Positions 53,116 through 61,930 of a stretch of DNA of 64,000 nt are shown in pieces. The notes beneath the pieces were generated by a model. It was not told where the DNA came from, searched no databases, and saw only the letters and a list, made by a program, of their open reading frames with translations. The position numbers and the translations under genes were made by a program. Source of the DNA: Roseovarius arcticus (GTDB taxonomy: Bacteria > Pseudomonadota > Alphaproteobacteria > Rhodobacterales > Rhodobacteraceae); the NCBI RefSeq assembly GCF_006125015.1, contig NZ_SZZN01000001.1, positions 3,162,001-3,226,000 of the forward strand, in the 5' to 3' direction. Position 1 is the first letter of the stretch, and every line of letters starts with the position of its first letter.

Positions 53116-53490
53116 ATGAATCTGATCGCTCAGATCGAAGCGGAACAGATTGCCGAGCTTGGCAAGACTATTCCCGATTTCAAGGCCGGCGACACCATCC
53201 GCGTCGGCTTTAAGGTGACGGAAGGCACGCGTACCCGCGTGCAGAACTTCGAAGGTGTCTGCATCAGCCGCCAGAACGGCGCAGGCATTGCCGGATCGTT
53301 CACCGTCCGCAAGATTTCATTCGGCGAAGGTGTGGAGCGTATGTTCCCGCTCTATTCGACCAACATCGAAGGCATCGAAGTGGTCCGCCGTGGCCGCGTC
53401 CGCCGTGCCAAGCTGTATTACTTGCGCGCCCGTCGCGGAAAGTCGGCCCGTATCGCCGAAGACAGCACCTATAAGCCCAAGAAAGCGTAA
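53116..53490 (+). CDS. rplS: 50S ribosomal protein L19
   Basis: A 124-residue L19. It begins [16 protein letters not shown], with [24 protein letters not shown] (in parts) and [23 protein letters not shown] (in parts), all standard. It sits at the 30S-50S interface. AGGAG precedes the ATG at 53116. It is followed 12 bases later by rpmE. A structured leader may precede it (52808-53115). Confidence 0.97.
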   Translation: MNLIAQIEAEQIAELGKTIPDFKAGDTIRVGFKVTEGTRTRVQNFEGVCISRQNGAGIAGSFTVRKISFGEGVERMFPLYSTNIEGIEVVRRGRVRRAKLYYLRARRGKSARIAEDSTYKPKKA

Positions 53491-53501
53491 GGACTGGTCA
53501 G

Positions 53502-53723
53502 ATGAAAAAAGACATCCACCCCGATTACCACGACATCAACGTCAAGATGACCGATGGCACAATCCTGCAAATGCGCTCGACCTACGGCAAAGAGGGTGAC
53601 CAGCTGTCGCTGGATATCGACCCCACCGTGCATCCCGCATGGACCGGCGCCTCGGGCCGTTTGATGGACTCCGGCGGCCGCGTCACGAAGTTCAAGAAGA
53701 AGTACGAAGGCCTCGGCTTCTAA
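53502..53723 (+). CDS. rpmE: 50S ribosomal protein L31
   Basis: A 73-residue L31 beginning [19 protein letters not shown]. The zinc-binding cysteines of the C+ type are absent, so this is the zinc-free (C-) form; the ending [16 protein letters not shown] is typical of Rhodobacteraceae. It is cotranscribed with rplS and followed by a strong terminator at 53747. Confidence 0.96.
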   Translation: MKKDIHPDYHDINVKMTDGTILQMRSTYGKEGDQLSLDIDPTVHPAWTGASGRLMDSGGRVTKFKKKYEGLGF

Positions 53724-53746
53724 GCTCGTACCTTTTGCGATTTTGC

Positions 53747-53782
53747 AAACGCCGCTCCGATTGGGGCGGCGTTTCTCGTTTT
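53747..53782 (+). terminator. Rho-independent terminator after rpmE
   Basis: A 12-bp stem (53747-53758 with 53763-53774, one G-T pair) closed by GATT, followed by CTCGTTTT. It ends the ribosomal transcript. It lies inside the long open frame of the desaturase, which shows the desaturase must start further downstream. Confidence 0.8.
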
Positions 53783-53847
53783 GGGGCGCTTTTGTCCGGA
53801 TGGGCTGCGCACTGGATCAGGCAAGAGCGAGGGCCTATATCCCCGCC

Positions 53848-54732
53848 ATGGACCACAAAACTTTTATCTCCCAGCTACCGGCCGAAACGCTCGCCAATCT
53901 CAACGCGACCGAAAACGCCGCAGGTATACGCCACCTCATCGGCCACGCTGGGCTGATCGCGGCGTTGGCCCTGTGGATCGCGCAGGGCTGGCCACTGTGG
54001 CAACTCGCGCTCGTCATGCAAGGCATCACGATCTGCTTCCTCTTCACGTTGGAGCATGAGGCAACACACAAGACGCCGTTCCGCTCGGCGCCTCTGAATG
54101 AATGGTCCGGTCGCATCTGCGGGGTCCTGTTGCTGCTGCCGTTCGAGTGGTTTCGCTACTTTCACCTTGCCCATCATCGCCACACCAACATCCCCGGCAA
54201 AGACCCAGAACTAGCGGAGAGCAAACCAGAGACGGTATGGCAGTATATCCGCCATGTATCCGGCCTACCCTATTGGCTGGGCATGGCACGGGTCACGCTG
54301 GATTGCGCGCGCGGTAGGATGGACGCGGCTTATATCCCCGCTCGCGCCCGCCCCCGCATCATCCGCGAGGCGCGCATCATGCTGGGGATTTATGCGGGCG
54401 TGCTAACTAGCCTCTTCTTCACGCCGCTCCTCTTTTGGATCTGGCTGCTGCCGGTCCTTCTGGGCCAGCCGTTCCTGCGGCTGTATCTACTGGCCGAGCA
54501 TGGGCGCTGCGCCTTTGTCGCCGACATGTTCCAGAACACCCGCACGACCCACACGGGCCGCATCGTGCGGTTTCTGGCGTGGAACATGCCCTACCACACC
54601 GAGCATCACACCCTGCCGAACGTCCCCTTTCACAAGCTGCCCGCGCTGCACAACCACATGCAGGGGCACCACGGCGTCCTGCAAAACGGCTATGCCGCGT
54701 TCACTGCTGACTATGTGCGCGACCTGCACTGA
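53848..54732 (+). CDS. Fatty acid desaturase family membrane protein
   Basis: A 294-residue membrane di-iron enzyme. All three histidine boxes are present: LEHEATHKTPF (H-x3-H), HLAHHRHTN (H-x2-HH) and HTEHHTLPNVPFHKL (H-x2-HH), with four to five membrane segments between. It may desaturate or hydroxylate a lipid or hydrocarbon chain; carotenoid and sphingolipid-type hydroxylases share this layout, and no chain specificity can be read. The ATG at 53848 is chosen because the earlier in-frame ATG at 53743 lies in the rpmE terminator. It has no obvious operon partner; pheS starts 61 bases on. Confidence 0.88.
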   Translation: MDHKTFISQLPAETLANLNATENAAGIRHLIGHAGLIAALALWIAQGWPLWQLALVMQGITICFLFTLEHEATHKTPFRSAPLNEWSGRICGVLLLLPFEWFRYFHLAHHRHTNIPGKDPELAESKPETVWQYIRHVSGLPYWLGMARVTLDCARGRMDAAYIPARARPRIIREARIMLGIYAGVLTSLFFTPLLFWIWLLPVLLGQPFLRLYLLAEHGRCAFVADMFQNTRTTHTGRIVRFLAWNMPYHTEHHTLPNVPFHKLPALHNHMQGHHGVLQNGYAAFTADYVRDLH

Positions 54733-54792
54733 GGCTTGCACGGAACGGGGATGCGCGGTACCTCGCTGGCAACACTGAGGATGGGTGCCCCG

Positions 54793-55866
54793 ATGGATGA
54801 TCTGCGCGACAAGTATATTCGGCTGATAGCGAACGCCGATGGTGAAGCCACGCTGGAGGATCTGCGCGTGCAGGCCGTCGGCAAGAAGGGCGAGATCAGC
54901 CTTGCCATGCGCGAGCTGGGCAAGATGACCGCAGAAGAGCGGCTGGTTGCCGGGCCCAAGCTGAATGCGCTGAAGGATGAGATAAACTCGGCGCTGGCCG
55001 CCAAGAAGGCCGCGCTGGGCGACGCCGCGCTGGACGAGCGTCTGCGCGGCGAATGGCTGGACGTCACCCTGCCGGGCCGCACGCGGAGGCAAGGCACGAT
55101 CCACCCCATCAGCCAAGTGACCGAAGAGGTCACGGCTATCTTTGCCGACATGGGCTTTGCCGTGGCCGAAGGGCCGCAGATCGAAAGCGATTGGTATAAC
55201 TTCGACGCGCTGAACATCCCCGGCCACCACCCCGCGCGGGCCGAGATGGACACGTTCTATACCCACCGCGGCGAGGGGGACGAGCGCCCACCGCATGTCC
55301 TGCGAACCCACACCAGCCCAGTGCAGATCCGCACAATGCAAGAGCAGGGCGCCCCCCTCCGCATCATCGCGCCGGGCCGCGTTTACCGCGCCGATTACGA
55401 CATGACGCACACCCCCATGTTCCACCAGATCGAGGGTCTGGCGCTGGACAAGGACATCTCCATGGCGAACCTGAAATGGGTGCTGGAGGAGTTCGTAAAA
55501 GCATTCTTCGAGGTTGACGACGTCGAGCTACGCTTCCGCGCGTCCCACTTTCCGTTCACCGAGCCGTCGGCCGAGGTCGACATCCGCTGCTCATGGGAGG
55601 GCGGCACATTGAAGGTCGGCGAGGGCGACGATTGGCTGGAGATTTTGGGCTCTGGTATGGTGCATCCGCATGTTCTGCGCGCGGGCAATATCGACCCTGA
55701 CGAATGGCAGGGCTTCGCCTTTGGCATGGGCATCGACCGGATTGCGATGCTGAAGTATGGGATACCGGACTTGCGGGCGTTCTTTGATAGCGACCTGAGG
55801 TGGCTGCGGCATTATGGGTTTGCAGCGCTGGATGTGCCGACGTTGAGGGGTGGGTTGTCGCGATGA
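54793..55866 (+). CDS. pheS: Phenylalanine-tRNA ligase alpha subunit
   Basis: A 357-residue class II synthetase subunit. The N-terminal coiled-coil (residues 1-90) is followed by motif 2 ([10 protein letters not shown] and [23 protein letters not shown], in parts), and motif 3 [14 protein letters not shown] near residue 325. It forms an alpha2-beta2 enzyme with PheT. The ATG at 54793 begins MDDLRDKYI as in relatives; earlier starts at 54781 and 54736 are in frame. The stop overlaps the HIRAN gene, which separates pheS from pheT. Confidence 0.96.
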   Translation: MDDLRDKYIRLIANADGEATLEDLRVQAVGKKGEISLAMRELGKMTAEERLVAGPKLNALKDEINSALAAKKAALGDAALDERLRGEWLDVTLPGRTRRQGTIHPISQVTEEVTAIFADMGFAVAEGPQIESDWYNFDALNIPGHHPARAEMDTFYTHRGEGDERPPHVLRTHTSPVQIRTMQEQGAPLRIIAPGRVYRADYDMTHTPMFHQIEGLALDKDISMANLKWVLEEFVKAFFEVDDVELRFRASHFPFTEPSAEVDIRCSWEGGTLKVGEGDDWLEILGSGMVHPHVLRAGNIDPDEWQGFAFGMGIDRIAMLKYGIPDLRAFFDSDLRWLRHYGFAALDVPTLRGGLSR

Positions 55867-56297
55867 GTTTGTTTTCACGCCTTTTTGGCAAGGCAGAAAA
55901 ACCCCACTCCGTGGCCTTGGCCCATACGCGAGGGTTCTCCCATGAGATAGTTGGCGAAGCAAGTTACCAAGCCAATTTAACTAAGATTGCTGGTCGCAAG
56001 ACTGAGCACTCGGCTAAACACGAGTGTCTCGCAATTCTTGAATGTGACGATAATAATCCGCGCGACGCTAATGCTATCGCTGTTAAAATTGACAACCGTC
56101 TGGTTGGCTACCTTCGACGGAATGAAGCCATAACATATAGGGATGAACTTCGGGCAATCGACGCAGCGATGCCAATTGGCGAAGTGCGTGCGAAAATAGT
56201 CGGCGGTTGGAAGAATGACGAGGAGGAGGGGCACTTCGGAGTGAAACTAAATCTGAAACGCCCTCTCCAAGTTGCAAAAAAAATAAAGGGTCGGTAA
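55863..56297 (+). CDS. HIRAN-domain protein inserted between pheS and pheT
   Basis: A 144-residue protein whose residues 25-140 fit the HIRAN domain: [37 protein letters not shown] and [18 protein letters not shown] domains bind damaged or single-stranded DNA ends. Its start overlaps the pheS stop (ATGA), so it should be translated with pheS. Base composition is visibly more A+T rich than the neighbours (runs such as AAAAAAATAAA at its end), suggesting recent acquisition. pheS and pheT are normally adjacent; here this gene plus 329 bases of hairpin-rich sequence come between them. No function is known. Confidence 0.78.
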   Translation: MSLFSRLFGKAEKPHSVALAHTRGFSHEIVGEASYQANLTKIAGRKTEHSAKHECLAILECDDNNPRDANAIAVKIDNRLVGYLRRNEAITYRDELRAIDAAMPIGEVRAKIVGGWKNDEEEGHFGVKLNLKRPLQVAKKIKGR

Positions 56298-56352
56298 AAT
56301 GAAGCCCACTACCTTCTGACTTTTGGCCGCTTGGGCCACTAGGCCAGCTTCA

Positions 56353-56367
56353 CTTCTGTAACAGAAG
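56353..56367. repeat. 15-bp dyad CTTCTGT-A-ACAGAAG
   Basis: A perfect 7-bp inverted repeat around one central base. It is too short-looped for a stable RNA hairpin and looks more like a protein-binding dyad. Confidence 0.45.
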
Positions 56368-56375
56368 CCGGGCGG

Positions 56376-56397
56376 GCGCCTGCCCGTGGGCGGGCGC
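56376..56397. repeat. GC-rich palindrome (REP-like)
   Basis: GCGCCTGCCC and GGGCGGGCGC pair across a 2-base centre (effective 4-base loop) with one G-T pair, giving a nearly perfect 20-base hairpin of the kind seen in bacterial intergenic palindromic repeats. Confidence 0.5.
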
Positions 56398-56469
56398 GGC
56401 AACCCCTGAACGGCGCGCTTTATGCCAGCCAAGCCCCTCCACCCTATCCGCGACGCACCACGCATCAGA

Positions 56470-56499
56470 AGCGCCAGCCTGCCGGGACGGGCAGGCGCT
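56470..56499. repeat. Second GC-rich hairpin
   Basis: CCTGCC (56478-56483) pairs with GGCAGG (56490-56495) and, past a 4-base bulge, AGCG (56470-56473) with CGCT (56496-56499). It shares the GCGCC...TGCC core with the hairpin at 56376. Confidence 0.45.
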
Positions 56500-56626
56500 C
56501 GTCCAGCGGGCTACGCCCTTGATTCCGGACGAAAGGGCGCCCAGCACCCCGCTGCCTCCGCCCTTCCCCCGCCGCGCCTTCTGCGGTATGCGAGGCCAAC
56601 CCATAATCACCTGCGGATGACGGCAC

Positions 56627-59026
56627 ATGAAATTCACGCTTTCCTGGCTCAAAGACCATCTCGACACGCGCGCTTCGGTTGATGAGATCACCTATGCGCT
56701 GACCGATCTGGGTCTTGAGGTCGAGGGCGTCACCAACCCTGCCGCGCGGCTGGCTGAGTTCACCATCGGCAAGGTCACCCATGCCGAACCGCACCCCGAT
56801 GCTGACCGTCTGCGCGTGTGCAAAGTGGCCACGGACGATGGCGAGTTGCAGATCATCTGCGGCGCGCCCAATGCCCGCGAGGGGATCACCGTCGTCGTGG
56901 CCAAGCCGGGCGTTTACGTGCCGGGCATCGACACCACCATTGGCGTCGGCAAAATACGCGGGATCGAGAGCTACGGCATGATGTGCTCGGAACGGGAGAT
57001 GGAACTGTCGGAGGAGCATGACGGCATTATCGAGCTGGCCTCGGGCGAGATCGGCGAGCGCTATATCGACTGGCTGGCGGCCAATGATCCGGCCAAGGTG
57101 GACCCGGTGATCGAGATTGCGATCACCCCCAACCGCCCCGATGCGCTGGGCGTGCGCGGTATCGCCCGCGATCTGGCAGCACGCGGTCTGGGCCAGCTGA
57201 AGAACGCACCTACAGCTCATATCGAGGGCGAATTTCCCAGCCCGATCGCCGTGACCATTGACGAGGATACCGCCCGGAACGGCTGCGAAGTATTCGCCGG
57301 GCGCGTCATTCGCGGCGTCAAAAACGGACCCAGCCCCGAGTGGCTTCAGGACCGATTGCGCGCTATCGGGCTGCGGCCTATTTCGGCGCTGGTCGACGTG
57401 ACGAACTTCTTTACCTTCGACCGGAACCGCCCTCTGCACGTTTTTGACGCAGGCAAGGTGCAGGGCGATCTGCGCATCCACCGCACCAAGGGCGGCGAGA
57501 CGCTGACAGGGCTGGACGAAAAGGAGCATACCTTTGGCGCCGGGCAGGTCGTAATTTCTGACGATAGCGGCATTCTGAGCATCGGTGGCATCATGGGCGG
57601 GCTGGCGACGGGCTGCACCGAGGACACGGCTGATGTGTTCCTTGAGGCTGCCGTCTGGGACCATATCCAGATCGCCGCCACGGGCCGTGCGCTGAAAATC
57701 AACTCGGACGCGCGGTACCGCAACGAGCGGGGGATTGATCCCGCCTTCAACATGGAGGCCGTCGATCTGGCCACGCGGATGATCATCGACCTCTGCGGCG
57801 GAACGCCGTCCAATTTGGTGAAGGCAGGCAAGGTGCCGGACACGCGCCGCGCCTACAAACTGGTCCCGGCCAAGGTGCAGTCACTGGTCGGCATGGACAT
57901 TCCCGAGGCTGAGCAGCGCCAGACGCTGACGGCCCTCGGCTTCCGGCTTGAGGGCGATATGGCCACCGTGCCCAGCTGGCGGCCCGACGTGACGGGTGAG
58001 GCTGATCTGGTCGAGGAGGTGGCGCGCATCGCGTCGCTGACCAAGCTGGTGGGCCGCCCCCTGCCCCGGATGCAGGCCGGCGTGCCAGCACCCATCCTGT
58101 CGCCCATGCAAAAGCGTGAGCAGATTGCACGGCGCACGGCGGCGGCGCTAGGCTACAACGAATGCGTCACCTACAGCTTTGTAGACAAGGCATCAGCAAC
58201 TTTGTTTGGCGGCGGCGATGACGCGACGATGTTGGCCAATCCGATCAGTAGCGAGATGAGCCATATGCGCCCCGCACTGTTGCCAGGCCTCTTGCAGGCG
58301 GCGGCACGCAACCTTGCGCGCGGGATCACCGATATGGCGCTTTTCGAGGTCGGCCATGCCTTTCATGGCGGCGAGCCGGGTGAGCAGCATTTGCAGGTTT
58401 CGGGCATCATGCTGGGGCGGACTGAGCCGAAGGATGTGCATGGCAGCTCCCGCCCGGTCGACCTTTACGATGCGCGCGCGGACGCCGAGGCAATCCTCGC
58501 GGCCATCGGCGCGCCCGCCAAGGTGCAGATCCTGCGCGGCGCGGCAGAATGGTGGCATCCGGGGCGTCATGGCATGATCTGCCTCGGGCCGAAAAAGGTG
58601 CTGGGTGTCTTTGGCGAACTGCATCCAAAAACCCTGCGCGCGATGGGCATCAAAGGCAGCGCCGTAGCCTTCACCATCTGGCCCGCCGAGATTCCCCTGC
58701 CGCGCAATGCCACCGCCAACCGCGGCGCGGCACAAATCCGCGATTTGCAGGCCGTGGAGCGTGATTTTGCGTTCGTCGTTGATGCAGATGTCGAGGCGCT
58801 GACGCTGGTAAATGCTGCTGCTGGTGCCGACAAGGCACTCATCGAGGATGTGCGCGTCTTTGACGAATTCATTGGCGGATCGCTGGGCGAGGGAAAGAAG
58901 TCACTGGCGGTCACGGTCCGGCTCCAGCCTATCGAGGCGACGCTAAAGGATGCCGACATCGAGGCCGTGTCGGCCAAGATCGTTGAGAAAGTTACCAAGG
59001 CGACAGGCGGCGTTTTGCGCGGCTAA
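56627..59026 (+). CDS. pheT: Phenylalanine-tRNA ligase beta subunit
   Basis: A 799-residue subunit: tRNA-binding OB-like domain (about residues 40-150, GKVTHAEPHPDADRLRVCKV in parts), B3/B4 editing domain (about 210-385), B5 domain (about 400-475), catalytic-like core, and the C-terminal FDX anticodon-binding domain (about 705-799, ending EKVTKATGGVLRG). It starts MKFTLSWLKDHLDT as usual. It edits misacylated tyrosine and binds tRNA. It lies 329 bases after the HIRAN gene and 760 bases after pheS, so it may have its own promoter. Confidence 0.97.
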   Translation: MKFTLSWLKDHLDTRASVDEITYALTDLGLEVEGVTNPAARLAEFTIGKVTHAEPHPDADRLRVCKVATDDGELQIICGAPNAREGITVVVAKPGVYVPGIDTTIGVGKIRGIESYGMMCSEREMELSEEHDGIIELASGEIGERYIDWLAANDPAKVDPVIEIAITPNRPDALGVRGIARDLAARGLGQLKNAPTAHIEGEFPSPIAVTIDEDTARNGCEVFAGRVIRGVKNGPSPEWLQDRLRAIGLRPISALVDVTNFFTFDRNRPLHVFDAGKVQGDLRIHRTKGGETLTGLDEKEHTFGAGQVVISDDSGILSIGGIMGGLATGCTEDTADVFLEAAVWDHIQIAATGRALKINSDARYRNERGIDPAFNMEAVDLATRMIIDLCGGTPSNLVKAGKVPDTRRAYKLVPAKVQSLVGMDIPEAEQRQTLTALGFRLEGDMATVPSWRPDVTGEADLVEEVARIASLTKLVGRPLPRMQAGVPAPILSPMQKREQIARRTAAALGYNECVTYSFVDKASATLFGGGDDATMLANPISSEMSHMRPALLPGLLQAAARNLARGITDMALFEVGHAFHGGEPGEQHLQVSGIMLGRTEPKDVHGSSRPVDLYDARADAEAILAAIGAPAKVQILRGAAEWWHPGRHGMICLGPKKVLGVFGELHPKTLRAMGIKGSAVAFTIWPAEIPLPRNATANRGAAQIRDLQAVERDFAFVVDADVEALTLVNAAAGADKALIEDVRVFDEFIGGSLGEGKKSLAVTVRLQPIEATLKDADIEAVSAKIVEKVTKATGGVLRG

Positions 59027-59041
59027 GCGAAGGAGAAAGCG

Positions 59042-59488
59042 ATGCTAAACGTATATTTGAGCGGCGAGATTCACACCGACTGGCGCGACCAGATCGCACA
59101 AGGCGCGAGCGGGCTGAATATCGACTTTAGCGCGCCGGTCACGGATCACAGCGCCAGCGACGATTGCGGTGTCGCCATTCTGGGGGCCGAAGCGGAAAAG
59201 TTCTGGCACGACCACAAAGGTGCCAAGCTAAACGCGATCCGCACACGTCAGGGCATCGAGGAGGCCGACATCGTCGTGGTCCGCTTTGGCGACAAGTACA
59301 AACAGTGGAACGCCGCGTTCGATGCGGGCTACGCCGCTGCTATGGACAAGTCGCTGATCATTCTTCAGCCTGAAGAGCATGACCATGCACTCAAAGAAGT
59401 CGATGCTGCCGCGCTGGCCGTCGCGCGCACGCCCGAGCAAGTGGTGCAGATCCTGCGCTACGTGCTGGACGGCACGCTGCCTAAATAA
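59042..59488 (+). CDS. ytoQ: YtoQ family protein (nucleoside deoxyribosyltransferase-like fold)
   Basis: A 148-residue cytoplasmic protein matching YtoQ: LNVYLSGEIHTDWRDQI at the start, FSAPVTDHSASDDCG, FWHDHKGAKLNAIRTRQGIEEADIVVVRFGDKYKQWNAAFDAGYA (in parts). The fold resembles nucleoside 2-deoxyribosyltransferases and TIR-like NAD processing proteins, but activity is unproven. GGAGAAAG precedes the ATG. It begins 16 bases after pheT and is probably cotranscribed. Confidence 0.85.
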   Translation: MLNVYLSGEIHTDWRDQIAQGASGLNIDFSAPVTDHSASDDCGVAILGAEAEKFWHDHKGAKLNAIRTRQGIEEADIVVVRFGDKYKQWNAAFDAGYAAAMDKSLIILQPEEHDHALKEVDAAALAVARTPEQVVQILRYVLDGTLPK

Positions 59489-59631
59489 GGCGAAGCGCCG
59501 GGGCCGGCCAAGCACGCCACAAGGGGGGGCGGCAGTGGGCGCCGCACCGCCGCCGGATCATTGCCTACGGGGGCAAAGCATCGACATTATCATAGATATT
59601 GAGCCAAAAATGTGCATTAACGTCCCGATGA

Positions 59632-59651
59632 GGCCGCGCAAAGCGGCCCTT
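59632..59651 (+). terminator. Terminator-like hairpin before mscL
   Basis: GGCCGC (59632-59637) and GCGGCC (59643-59648) with a 5-base loop, followed by CTTTGAAAATA. It lies 24 bases upstream of the mscL start, after pheT-ytoQ. It may end that transcript or sit in the mscL leader. Confidence 0.4.
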
Positions 59652-59675
59652 TGAAAATATAGACGAGGGACAATA

Positions 59676-60107
59676 ATGCTAAATGAATTTAAGGACTTTA
59701 TCGCCAAGGGCAATGTCATGGACATGGCCGTTGGTATCATCATCGGCGCGGCATTCACCGCTATCGTGACGTCTATGGTCGGCGACCTGATCAACCCCAT
59801 TATCGGTCTCTTTACAGGCGGCGTTGATTTTACCAACAACTACGCCGTTCTGGCAGGCGAAGTACCTGCGGGCGCATCGCTTGAGGTCGCACGCGAGACG
59901 GGCGCTTCGGTCTTTGCCTATGGCGCGTTCTTGATGGCCGTCATCAACTTCCTGATTATTGCATTCGTTGTCTTCATGTTGGTGAAGTATGTGAACAAGG
60001 TGAAATCATTGGCCGAAAAGCCCGATGATGTCGCACCCGAAGTGGTCACTGGCCCGTCCGAGAAAGACATCCTGATTGAGATCCGCGACGCCCTGAAGAC
60101 CCGCTGA
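59676..60107 (+). CDS. mscL: Large-conductance mechanosensitive channel
   Basis: A 143-residue channel subunit. Residues 1-12 form the N-terminal amphipathic helix; TM1 contains the pore-lining [26 protein letters not shown] (in parts); a periplasmic loop of about 40 residues is followed by TM2 and a C-terminal helix bundle ([13 protein letters not shown]). It opens under membrane tension to release solutes on hypo-osmotic shock. GAGGGA precedes the ATG. A terminator follows at 60127. Confidence 0.95.
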   Translation: MLNEFKDFIAKGNVMDMAVGIIIGAAFTAIVTSMVGDLINPIIGLFTGGVDFTNNYAVLAGEVPAGASLEVARETGASVFAYGAFLMAVINFLIIAFVVFMLVKYVNKVKSLAEKPDDVAPEVVTGPSEKDILIEIRDALKTR

Positions 60108-60126
60108 TCCAAGTCGTTAAATCGCT

Positions 60127-60160
60127 AAGGGAGCGGGTGAATACTCGCTCCCTTTGTTGT
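60127..60160 (+). terminator. Rho-independent terminator after mscL
   Basis: AAGGGAGCG (60127-60135) pairs with CGCTCCCTT (60146-60154), 10-base loop, followed by TGTTGT. It lies between mscL and the convergent cupin gene. Confidence 0.6.
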
Positions 60161-60174
60161 ATCAGGCCTGAATA

Positions 60175-60849
60175 TCAAACCGCCGGGGCGACTGGATCGA
60201 CACTTAGGTGGCCTCTCTTGATCCAGACCAGCGCGCCGTCCGGCCCCGATACCAGTTTGGCGCTCCCGCCGCGCGGTAGGCGCAGCCAGCTTTGCGGGCT
60301 GAATGCCTCGCTGCCCTCGGCAAATCCGCCTTGCAGCACCGGAATTTCAGCACCACCATCTGCGTTTAAATCCAGCGCAATGCCGGGTGCCCAACGCTCT
60401 TGCACCACCTCCTCGCGCTCGTCGGAAAACAGCGGCATTACCTCGATGCCGTCTGACACAGGCTGAAACGGTATCTTGCCGGTGTCGATGCGCACATGCG
60501 TGCGGTCGGCCAGATCGAACTGCCACAGCTTAACGAAGATCGTGCAGCCGGGCACCGAGCCGGGCGTGTGCCGCGACTGCGGCGGGTTGCGGATGTAGCT
60601 GCCCGCCGGAAAATCGCCATGCTCGTCCGAAAAAACGCCGTCGAGTACCAGAAACTCTTCGCCGCCCGTATGAACGTGCGGGGAAAATGCGCTGCCGGGC
60701 GCATAGCGTACGATGCTGGTGGCGCGCGCCACCTCATCGCCCATCCGGTCCAGCATCCGGCGGTCTACCCCCGCCATCGGCGAGGGCGACCAAGGCATGT
60801 TAGCCGCGTGAACGGCAGTGCGTTGGCCAAAGTCTGCGTTTATGTCCAT
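60175..60849 (-). CDS. ChrR-like cupin-domain protein
   Basis: A 224-residue protein with two cupin-like halves. The first has the metal site pattern HVHTGGEEFLVLDGVFSDEHGDFPAGSY and SRHTPG (about residues 58-95), as in the C-terminal cupin of ChrR, the zinc anti-sigma factor that senses singlet oxygen. The ChrR N-terminal zinc-binding domain is missing, and no ECF sigma factor is adjacent, so it is not a typical anti-sigma factor. AAAGGAG precedes the ATG. It may sense or bind small oxidised molecules; function unproven. Confidence 0.82.
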   Translation of the reverse strand: MDINADFGQRTAVHAANMPWSPSPMAGVDRRMLDRMGDEVARATSIVRYAPGSAFSPHVHTGGEEFLVLDGVFSDEHGDFPAGSYIRNPPQSRHTPGSVPGCTIFVKLWQFDLADRTHVRIDTGKIPFQPVSDGIEVMPLFSDEREEVVQERWAPGIALDLNADGGAEIPVLQGGFAEGSEAFSPQSWLRLPRGGSAKLVSGPDGALVWIKRGHLSVDPVAPAV

Positions 60850-60866
60850 ATACTTGCTCCTTTAGC

Positions 60867-60992
60867 CTAGCGTTCACTTGCTGGCAATTTCATCGATACG
60901 CTCTCAACCTGATCGGTCAATCCTTTTTGGATCAGCACGATGCCGCTGGCCGTCAGCCAAAGCGACGTTGCTATTACCCACCGGATCAGCAT
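60867..60992 (-). CDS. Candidate 41-residue membrane peptide upstream of the cupin gene
   Basis: ATG at 60992 opens a frame with one hydrophobic helix flanked by arginine (LIRWVIATSLWLTASGIVLI), then a hydrophilic tail. It ends 17 bases before the cupin gene start on the same strand, so cotranscription is plausible. The ribosome binding site is weak. Without homology support it remains tentative. Confidence 0.3.
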   Translation of the reverse strand: MLIRWVIATSLWLTASGIVLIQKGLTDQVESVSMKLPASER

Positions 60993-61083
60993 GAGCGCCT
61001 GAGATAAACCTTTGTCTATTGCGCCAATCCAGTTATTTGGGCGCCCAAAGCATATTTCGGTAAAATCAACAGGCAGGCACGAC

Positions 61084-61896
61084 ATGGAACAATTTATGGA
61101 TCAATTGGGCGGCTACGCGCCGCTGGTGATCAATGCGGTCAAGGCGCTGCTCGTGTTAGTGATCGGCTGGACAATCGCCGGGTTTGTTGGGGCATTCATT
61201 CGGCGCCAAGTGCGCAAACATAAGCGGATCGACCAGACGCTGGGCAATTTCTTTGCCACTATTGCGACCTGGGCGATCCGCATCATGGTGTTGCTGGCGG
61301 TGCTGAACCTATTTGGCATCGAGGCAACCAGCGTGGTGGCCGTGCTGGGCGCAGCGACGCTGGCCATTGGTCTGGCGCTGCAGGGCACGCTGGCCGATCT
61401 GGCGGCGGGGATCATGCTGGTGATCTTTCGCCCCTACAAGCTGGGGCAATACGTGGATATTGGCGGCACCAGCGGCACGGTCAGCGAGGTCGCGCTGTTT
61501 TTTACAGAACTGACGACACCGCAGAACGTGCAGATCATCGTACCAAACGGTCAGGCGTGGGGGTCGATCATCACCAACTATTCAGCGCATGACACGCGGC
61601 GTCTGGATCTGGTGTTTGGCGTCGATTATGCGGACAGCGCAGATACAGCGATGCAGATCATTCTGGAAAATGCCCGCGCGGACGAGCGCATCATGAGCGA
61701 TCCTGAGCCATGGGCGCGCGTTACGAACCTTGGCGATAGCTCGGTCGATATCACGGCGCGGCTGTGGACCGCGACCGCCGATTATTGGAACGTCAAGTTC
61801 GAGCTAACGAAGGCGATCAAGGAAGACTTCGACGCCAAGGGCATTTCAATTCCGTTCCCTCATCAGGTGAATGTTGAGCCAAAGAAGGCCGGCTAA
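61084..61896 (+). CDS. mscS: Small-conductance mechanosensitive channel (MscS family)
   Basis: A 270-residue channel with three N-terminal helices. The pore helix segment AATLAIGLALQGTLADLAAGIML is followed by the beta domain motif RPYKLGQYVDIGGTSGTVSEVALFFTEL (in parts) and IVPNGQAWGSIITNYSAHD (in parts). This is the minimal MscS length. It opens at moderate membrane tension. The ATG at 61084 gives a family-like N-terminus; an ATG at 61012 is in frame but unlikely. It is divergent from the cupin gene, near mscL but not in its operon. Confidence 0.92.
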   Translation: MEQFMDQLGGYAPLVINAVKALLVLVIGWTIAGFVGAFIRRQVRKHKRIDQTLGNFFATIATWAIRIMVLLAVLNLFGIEATSVVAVLGAATLAIGLALQGTLADLAAGIMLVIFRPYKLGQYVDIGGTSGTVSEVALFFTELTTPQNVQIIVPNGQAWGSIITNYSAHDTRRLDLVFGVDYADSADTAMQIILENARADERIMSDPEPWARVTNLGDSSVDITARLWTATADYWNVKFELTKAIKEDFDAKGISIPFPHQVNVEPKKAG

Positions 61897-61930
61897 CGCT
61901 AGCGCTGCGCCGGGCTTTCGTTGCGCATTC

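Larger units (their letters stand above)
56298..56626. other. Hairpin-rich gap between the HIRAN gene and pheT
   Basis: About 329 bases without a gene. It contains three inverted repeats at 56353-56367, 56376-56397 and 56470-56499 (listed separately). The G+C content rises sharply after the A+T-rich HIRAN gene. It must carry or permit transcription into pheT. Confidence 0.5.

Noticed and set aside
53743..53847. Extended N-terminus of the fatty acid desaturase
   Set aside because: The segment overlaps the rpmE terminator hairpin and has no family resemblance.
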